Part shown: positions 57,897 through 64,000 of the stretch, in pieces
Position numbering within the stretch: the first letter of the stretch is position 1
Layout: every line of letters begins with the position of its first letter
Source: Humulus lupulus
Lineage: Eukaryota; Streptophyta; Magnoliopsida; Rosales; Cannabaceae
Length of the DNA stretch: 64,000 bases
Direction: 5' to 3'
Assembly: GCF_963169125.1 (NCBI RefSeq)
Contig: NC_084796.1
Coordinates: 214,399,948-214,463,947 of the forward strand
Program-made: the position numbers and the translations under genes
Notes under the pieces: model-generated
Told to the model about the DNA's origin: nothing
Databases searched by the model: none
The model's input: only the letters and a program-made list of their open reading frames with translations

Positions 57897-60800
57897 ATTT
57901 GCTTTCTGAAGAAAAACCAGGATGTCTTCGCGTGGTCACACTCTGACATGGTGGGAATAAACCCTAATATAGCGAGCCACGCATTGAATATAGACAAAAG
58001 CTTTCCCCCGAAGCAGCAAAAGCTAAGGCAGCTGGATGAAGACAGAAAGAAAGCACTAAAGGAGGAGGTGGACAGGCTGAAATCAAATAATTTCATAAGG
58101 GACGCTTTTTACCCGGACTGGGTGGCCAATCCAGTGTTGGTCCCGAAGCCCAATGGGACGTGGAGAACGTGCATTGACTCTCGGACCTCAACAAGGCCTG
58201 CCCGAAAGATTGTTTTCCCCTACCGAGAATTGACCAGCTCGTAGACGCCACGGCGGGGCATGGCCTGATGTCGTTCATGGATGCCTATTCTGGATATAAC
58301 CAGATTCCCATGCATTACCCCGACCAAGAGCATACGAGCTTCATCACAGATAAAGGGCTCTACTACTACAATGTCATGCCATTCGGACTCAAGAATGCCG
58401 GAGCCACGTACCAGCGGCTCGTAAGCATGATGTTCTCAGAGCAAATAGGGAACAACATGGAAGTTTTATGTTGACGACATGCTTGTAAAGTCTCAACTTA
58501 ACAAGAACCATGTTGATGACCTCGAAGAGTGCTTTGGCGTGCTCAGAAAATACAACATGAAGTTGAATCCTCAGAAGTGCACTTTTGGGGTGTCTTCAGG
58601 AAAGTTTCTGGGTTTCATTGTCAATTCTCGTGGGATCGAGGCTAATCCCGACAAAATAAAGGCCCTGATCGATATGCCTTCGCCTCGGAAACATAAAGAT
58701 GTTCAAAGCTTGACTGGCAGGATGGCAGCTTTGAGCAGGTTCATCTCGAAGTCAACGGACCGCGGTCTCCCATTCTTCAACTTATTAAAAGGAAGTAAGA
58801 AGTTCGAATGGATAGATGAGTGCGAGCTAGCCTTTCAGGAGCTCAAAAAGCACTTAGCCGAACCGCCCATCCTATCGAAGCCTGAGACGGGGGAAATACT
58901 GTTCCTATACCTCTCGACTACCAAGCACGCGATAAGCGCGGTGCTCGTACGAGAGGAAGAGAAATTACAGAAACCCGTCTACTATATCAGTAAAAGATTA
59001 CTGGGGGCAGAATCAAGATATCCACTGATGGAGAAGCTCACCCTCAGTCTAATCCACTCATCTCGCAAGCTCCGCCCTTACTTTCAGGCACATCCTATCC
59101 ATGTACTGACAGATCAACCATTAAGGCAAGTCTTGTCTAAACCAGAGGCGTCTGGTCGACTCCTAAAGTGGGCTGTTGAGCTCGGACAGTTCGAGATCAC
59201 CTACCATCCGAGAACGACCATTAAGGCACAAGCGTTGGCGGATTTCATAGTGGAGTGCACCGGTATAGCCGACGAAGAGGTAACAACCACGGCCCACGAG
59301 CTGTGGAAACTTTACGTCGACGGGTCATCAAATGAAAATGGAGCGGGGGCAGGAGTTATTCTGATCACTCCTGCAGGGAGTAAATTTCACTCTACGTTAA
59401 GGTTCGGCTTTAAAGCATCTAATAATGAAGCTGAGTATGAGGCTTTACTTGCGAGACTGCGAATAGCAAAAGAGCTCAAGGCCAAAGCTATACATTGTTA
59501 CAGCGACTCCCAGCTCGTGGTAAATCAAATCTTGGGAGAATACCAGGCTCGTGGCACAAAAATGGCAGCTTATCTGGAGAAGGCAAAATCCGCATTGGAG
59601 TTTTTCGAGTTTTATGCGATCGAACAGGTTCCCCGAGAACAAAACTCAAATGCAGATGCCTTAGCTCGGCTCGCCACTTCCGCCGAAAACGAGGAGCTGA
59701 ATGTTGTACCCGTAGAACACCTGTCAGCACCCAGCATTACTGAGCCAGACGAGGAAGATGTGTGTATGATCGAGACAGAACCGACCTGGATGAGCCCGAT
59801 CGTTGAGTACCTCGAAAATGGAATTCTTCCAAAAGATCGAAGTCAGGCTCGGAAACTAATGTATCAACTTCCTCGTTACACCATCCTGGATGGAAGGCTA
59901 TACAGAAGAGGGTATTCCATGCCATTGCTCAGATGTGTGACTCCCCCCGAGGCAAAGAAGATTATTGAAGAAATTCATGAAGGGTTCTGCGGAGATCATA
60001 CCGGGGGGCATAGCCTATCCAAGAAGATTATACGCCAAGGATATTTCTGGCCAACCATTAAAACGGACTCTTTCGAGTACGTGAAAAAGTGCGACAAATG
60101 CCAGAGATTCGCCACGATACCCCGAGCTCCACCTTCCGAACTGACCATGTTGACATCCCCATGGCCTTTTGCGGTGTGGGGGATCGACCTCATAGGCTCG
60201 CTCCCAACTGGCAAAGGAGGAGTAAAGTATGCTGTGGTCACGGTTGATTACTTCACAAAATGGACGGAGGCTGAACCATTGGCGACCATAACTTCGAAGA
60301 AGATCCTAGATTTCGTGATAAAGAACATCGTATGCCGATATGGAGTGCCAAGAAAGATTGTGTCTGACAACGGAACCCAATTTGATTGCGACTTATTTAC
60401 GAACTTTTGTAACAAGAACGGTATAATAAAGAGTTTTTCGTCAGTAGCTCACCCTCAGGCGAATGGTCAGGTCGAAGCCGTTAATAAAATTCTCAAAAGT
60501 TCTTTGAAGAAAAAGTTGGAAGAAGCAAAGGGACGATGGCCTGAGGAATTACCTCAAGTCCTTTGGGGATATAGAACTACAGCTCGGACATCAACTGGAC
60601 ATACCCCATTTTCTCTAGCATACGGCTGCGAGGCAATGTTGCCCATTGAGGTCGAAATTCCAACGATTCGAACTCAGATTTACGACCAGAGCTCCAATCA
60701 TACTCAGCTCGAAGAAACCCTAGACTTGATCGAAGAAAAAAGGGAGGAGGCTCAGCTGAGAAATGCTGCTTACCAGCAACGAACCACAAGATATTTCAAT

Positions 60801-61022
60801 AAAAGGGTTCGAGATCGAAAGTTCGGAATAGGAGATCTGGTATTGAGACGCGTATTCTTAGCAACTTGAGATCCAGCAGCAGGAGTACTCGGGCCAAACT
60901 GGGAAGGACCATACCAGATAGAATCAGTCATCCGCCCTAGCGTATACAAACTTGCGATATTAGATGGGAGCCTCATACCACGAGCATGGAATGGCGAACA
61001 TCTTAGACCTTATTATCAATAG
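57891..61022 (+). pseudogene. Tat-type pol: reverse transcriptase, dual RNase H, integrase, with small lesions
   Basis: The frame continues from gag-protease and has FLKKNQDVFAW at the start of reverse transcriptase. A one-base loss near 58179 shifts the frame; the next part holds MPFGLKNAGATYQRL. An extra T in the run at 58464-58467, just before the catalytic YVDD, restores the original frame. From 58479 there is one ORF of 796 codons: the end of reverse transcriptase, a gypsy RNase H (about 135-255), a second RNase H starting LYVDGSSNENGAGAG (about 277-405), an integrase zinc-binding segment (HTGGH...CDKCQ) and catalytic D (GIDLIGS, about 569), D (SDNGTQF, about 630) and E (GQVEAVNK, about 666). 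A TGA at 60867 precedes the last 50 residues, which continue in frame to TAG at 61020-61022. No chromodomain is present, in contrast to the Tekay-like element at 8.2 kb. Confidence 0.88.
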
Positions 61023-61171
61023 TATAGGAAAAGTGTTGCCTGTAACCATGATTTTCTATCTATGTTTCTTTGTTTTTGAATGACATGTCTACTTTGTTCC
61101 GCATGTAATTTATTTTTTATTTTTGTAATCTCTCTTAAGTTAATAACCTATGGTCACACTCATAGGATATT

Positions 61172-61178
61172 AAGGGGG
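61172..61178 (+). other. Internal purine tract after pol
   Basis: AAGGGGG followed by CATCATTGG lies 150 bp after pol. It resembles a polypurine tract, but no LTR follows. It might be an internal second primer or a relic. Confidence 0.25.
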
Positions 61179-61234
61179 CATCATTGGCATACATACCACC
61201 AGCTTAAAAAATAAAAAGTAATAAATAAAACATG

Positions 61235-61800
61235 AAGTATTTGGATATAACCAAATACGCGAGCTTAGATAGTTCGGACTTAACCGAGTTATCAAAAACG
61301 TACAAAGTATTTGGACATAACCAAGTACGCGATCTTAGATAGTTCGGACATAACCGAATTATAAAAAATATAAAGTATTTGGACATAACCAAGTACGCGA
61401 TCTTAGATAGTTCGGACATAACCGAATTATAAAAAATATAAAGTATTTGGACATAACCAAGTACGCGATCTTAGATAGTTCGGACATAACCGAACCATCA
61501 AAAACATAAAGTATTTGGACATGACCAAATACGCGAGCTTAGATAGTTCGGACTTAACCGAGTTATCAAAAACGTACAAAGTATTTGGACATAACCAAGT
61601 ACGCGATCTTAGATAGTTCGGACATAACCGAATTATCAAAAATATAAAGTATTTGGACATAACCAAGTACGCGATCTTAGATTGTTCGGACATAACCGAA
61701 CCATCAAAAACATAAAGTATTTGGACATGACCAAATACGCGAGCTTAGATAATTCGGACATAACCGAACCATCAAAAAACCTAAATATTTGGAGTTAACC
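61235..61800. repeat. Tandem array of eight 68-70-bp units plus a degenerate ninth
   Basis: Units start at AAGTATTTGG near 61235, 61305, 61373, 61441, 61509, 61579, 61647 and 61715, with a decayed copy at 61785. Each unit holds two short dyads: TTTGG-ACATAA-CCAAA-like and TTCGG-ACATAA-CCGAA, with CGCGATCTTAGATAG between them. Variants (GGACTTAACCGAGTT, ...CCGAATT, ...CCGAACC) occur in an order that suggests duplication of multi-unit blocks. The minus-strand ORFs across the array are shadows with a repeating peptide. Confidence 0.9.
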
Positions 61801-62402
61801 AGATGTGCAAACAACAGATTTGGAACAAACCAGCCAAATTATCGATCAATGATAAATGGGAGCCTAGACCTATTGCGAAATATGTCGAAATCGAGGCTGG
61901 AATATCTTAGAAAAATAGTTTCGAACTCATAACCTCAGAGCCAAGATACTGAGGATGAGGAAAAGTGACAGAGATATAACCAAATCATTCATATTACATG
62001 CCATATAAGTACTTTTCAGTTCATGGTTAAAGTAATGTCCGACCTTGATAAATAACGAGGTTGGAAGCGGATAATTCGAATAAACTATGCATGAATGCAT
62101 CGAATTTCGAGCCTAAATCTAAACTATGTTTGTATGAATTAAATAAACATAACTCATCAATGCAAGAAAAATGCAAAATATTTCGAGCCAAGAAATGTAA
62201 AGCATATAAAAGAAAAAGTTAAAGAAATTGTGTCAGCCCCGTGGGCACAAATTTAAATAGTTACAAGAATGAGGGGACGCAGCCCCGATAACTGATCTCT
62301 CCGAGATCGGATTTAAGGAAGAAGAGTATCCTTGGCCTTCTCAGCAGCAATATCACCAGACCCTCCAGGACGAATAGCATGACTATCCTGCTGGGCCGCC
62401 TC
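61801..62402. other. Non-coding interval between the tandem array and the antisense ORF
   Basis: AT-rich sequence with TCGAG/CGAGG phrases like those in the LTR. It probably contains the 3' end of the antisense transcript. No ORF of note. Confidence 0.45.
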
Positions 62403-63918
62403 TCAAGCAGCTGTACTTGCCAAAAGACGGGCATTCCACCGCTCAACATATGTGGCTTCGAGAGGACCTAGGAAGCTGGTGTCAAGATCGGCATTGTCGG
62501 CCCAAAGTTTGTACATGGCCTGGTCGACCGCTTTCTCCCTCTGCTCCTTAGACTCATTCAGGAGGCGGGTCTTCTCACTCTCCATGAAATCGAGGGTGGC
62601 AGACTTCTCCTCTTCGAGCTTGGCTTTGGCCTTCTCGAGCTCAGCGTTTGACTTTTCAAGCTCCTCGAGACGGGTCTTCAATTTTTCAATCTCAGACTTC
62701 GAGTCTTTGAGCTCGTCAACCATCTTCAGCTCGAGATCCTTCGAATTTTGAGCCAGAGATAAGCTCGTTTGCACCTCGTTGGTCAGCTTGTAGTTGAGTT
62801 GCGCTAAAACAACAAGGGCCTGAAACACAAAGAATGAATCAGAATTATAATCAGAGACATAAATACTCTAAGACATAAATACTCTAAATAGAGTTGAGAA
62901 GGCTACCGCGGCGGAGAGTTCGATACTCTTCTCATAAAGAGTGTTGCAGTCCGAGGCCTTGCGCACGAGGTCCCAGTGGTCGGCACCAAAGCCAGAAAAG
63001 CTCTGACCCACCCGAGAAAGGACGTCCAAGCTGAGAAGCGCCCCTTCTCCCCCAGCGGCGCCATCAAGTACATATTCTTCAGTATGAGTTCGGGCCGTTG
63101 GCAGCTGAACTGTTGAGATAGAAGGTTTCTTCGGAGGCCGAGCAACTATTAACCGGGTCTCGGTGGGAAGCTGCGAGATGGATGCAGTAGGCCCTGACCC
63201 ATCAACCTGGGCAGTCGGCTCCTTGGAGGTGTTCGCAGTGATCTGGGCCGTGGGAGTCGTCTCGTGACGTTTAGGCACCTTGGACTGTCGGTCGGGCCTC
63301 TTTGGTATCCTCGGGCGTTTGCTCTTCTGGGCGCCAGCTCCCCCATCACTAAAGAGCACGGCGTCGAGGTCGGGATTCATGGCACCTGCATAATGATAGT
63401 GAGTTAAACAATGATAATAACTTTGGGAAAAGATGTAAACCAGTTGAAGAAAAAACCTAACTGGGACTCTTCCCCGAGCTCGAGCTTGGGGACCATGAAA
63501 TTCCCCCGTCTTCAGAAGAGGCGGGGGGAGTGCCTTCCCTATAAGTTGGTGATAGCCTCGAGAGGTCCCTATAGTCATTGGTCCCATACTGCACCGCTAT
63601 TCCATTCCACACCTCGTCCGTGGTGTACATGGTATCATATTTCCCGAGCCCACTATCAAACCTATGGACACAGTCATCTACCCAACTCCATATGTAGAAG
63701 TGGTATCTATCCTGTGGGCACGAGACTAGTCTATTGGGCCTGTGTTTTAACAAAGTGGGGGACCACATTCGCGAAGTAGGAAGGGTTTTACCTCCTCCGG
63801 AGTCCGAACTCGAGGCTTCGTCATTGGCCTCATTTCCCGACCGCGGACTTCTCGAGCGAATTGGGAGGGATGCTTTCCTTTCTCTTCTCGGAGGAAGGAT
63901 GCCTGTGGGCAGTGGCAC
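62403..63918 (-). CDS. Antisense ORF (aORF) of the Tat-like element, spliced, coiled-coil protein; 5' end not resolved
   Basis: Three exons on the minus strand, 63918-63462, 63385-62907 and 62819-62403, give 1353 nt (450 aa) with matching phases. Donor 1 is CCCA|GTTAGG and acceptor 1 is TATGCAG|GTGCC; donor 2 is GCCGCG|GTAGCC and acceptor 2 is GTGTTTCAG|GCC. Without splicing, each exon soon meets a stop. Exon 1 has KASLPIRSRSPRS and IWSWVDDCVHRFDSG; exon 2 is Pro/Lys/Thr-rich with SRVGQSFSGFGADHWDLV; exon 3 is a heptad-rich coiled coil (EIEKLKTRLEELEKSNAELE) ending NARLLASTAA. No ATG opens exon 1: the frame continues upstream to a TGA at about 63940, just before a possible acceptor CCAG, so more exons may lie to the right. 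The function is unknown. Extra antisense ORFs are known from this lineage. Confidence 0.7.
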
Positions 63919-64000
63919 TTCCTCCCAGCGTTCATATTTTTTACTGGATCAGTCAGAGGTCGACTGGCCCTGTCCCAACAACCCACAAGCTCGTAGCTTG

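Larger units (their letters stand above)
53985..64000 (+). mobile_element. Ty3/gypsy retrotransposon, Tat lineage, 5' LTR to antisense ORF; runs off the window
   Basis: In order: 5' LTR, primer-site region, gag-protease, pol (reverse transcriptase, RNase H, a second RNase H, integrase), a 3' tandem array and an antisense spliced ORF. A second, archaeal-like RNase H and an extra ORF after pol, sometimes antisense, are known traits of the plant Tat group (Ogre/Retand relatives). The element carries one frame-preserving stop between gag-protease and pol, two compensating frameshifts in reverse transcriptase and one stop near the end of integrase. It is therefore probably immobile but not old. 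The 3' LTR must lie beyond 64000. Confidence 0.85.

Noticed and set aside
54825..61022. An endogenous pararetrovirus or a virus-derived locus
   Set aside because: A complete integrase, dual RNase H, an LTR with a TATA box and no movement-protein-like gene fit a Ty3/gypsy Tat element.
61204..61693. Minus-strand ORFs with a repeated peptide
   Set aside because: The peptide repeat follows from the 68-70-bp tandem array, whose period is not a constant multiple of three. It is not a coding signal.
61235..61800. Regular repeats as a CRISPR array
   Set aside because: Units are joined without unique spacers, there are no cas genes and the context is a plant retrotransposon.
61023..62402. An env-like gene after pol
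   Set aside because: There is no plus-strand ORF of useful length with a signal peptide or membrane segment. The interval holds the tandem array and non-coding DNA.

Overview
The window is nuclear DNA from a flowering plant. It has two intron-rich housekeeping genes with plant protein features, AT-rich intergenic DNA and a heavy load of plant-type LTR retrotransposons and small DNA transposons. The elements and genes suit a eudicot; I cannot name the species from sequence alone.

Layout. Bases 1-21.4 kb form a stack of nested retroelements. A minus-strand copia-like LTR holds a small PIF/Harbinger MITE and a 19-kb non-autonomous LTR element (LTRs 2378-3525 and 20278-21400). That element was itself invaded by a minus-strand Ty3/gypsy element (5524-19768), which took in a truncated Tekay/Del-like element (5856-about 10732) and a 2.4-kb solo LTR (11628-13998, perfect TSD). 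Bases 22.9-33.3 kb hold more solo LTRs, two of them nested in a third, and a 1-kb Mutator-like element with long inverted repeats. A palindrome-rich minisatellite (33.5-34.25 kb) leads into the gene pair.

Gene island 34.7-43.0 kb. An SF3A2 (SF3a66) spliceosomal gene on + (7 exons, 337 aa, one GC-AG intron) faces a PIP5K9-like MORN-repeat phosphatidylinositol-4-phosphate 5-kinase gene on - (8 coding exons, 827 aa). The stop codons lie about 510 bp apart. The two genes act in unrelated processes, pre-mRNA splicing and phosphoinositide signalling.

Bases 43-54 kb are AT-rich and carry no gene I can support. They include a GC-rich island (51.56-52.09 kb) and a clear hAT MITE with an 8-bp TSD (52582-53146).

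From 53985 to the right edge is the 5' part of a Ty3/gypsy Tat-lineage element: 792-bp LTR, gag-protease ORF, pol with two RNase H domains and integrase, a 68-70-bp tandem array after pol, and an antisense spliced gene. Its most interesting points are the gag-protease stop, which sits in a TAG-CAA-TTA context known from leaky termination, and the antisense ORF, whose two introns join in frame. Its 3' LTR lies beyond the window.
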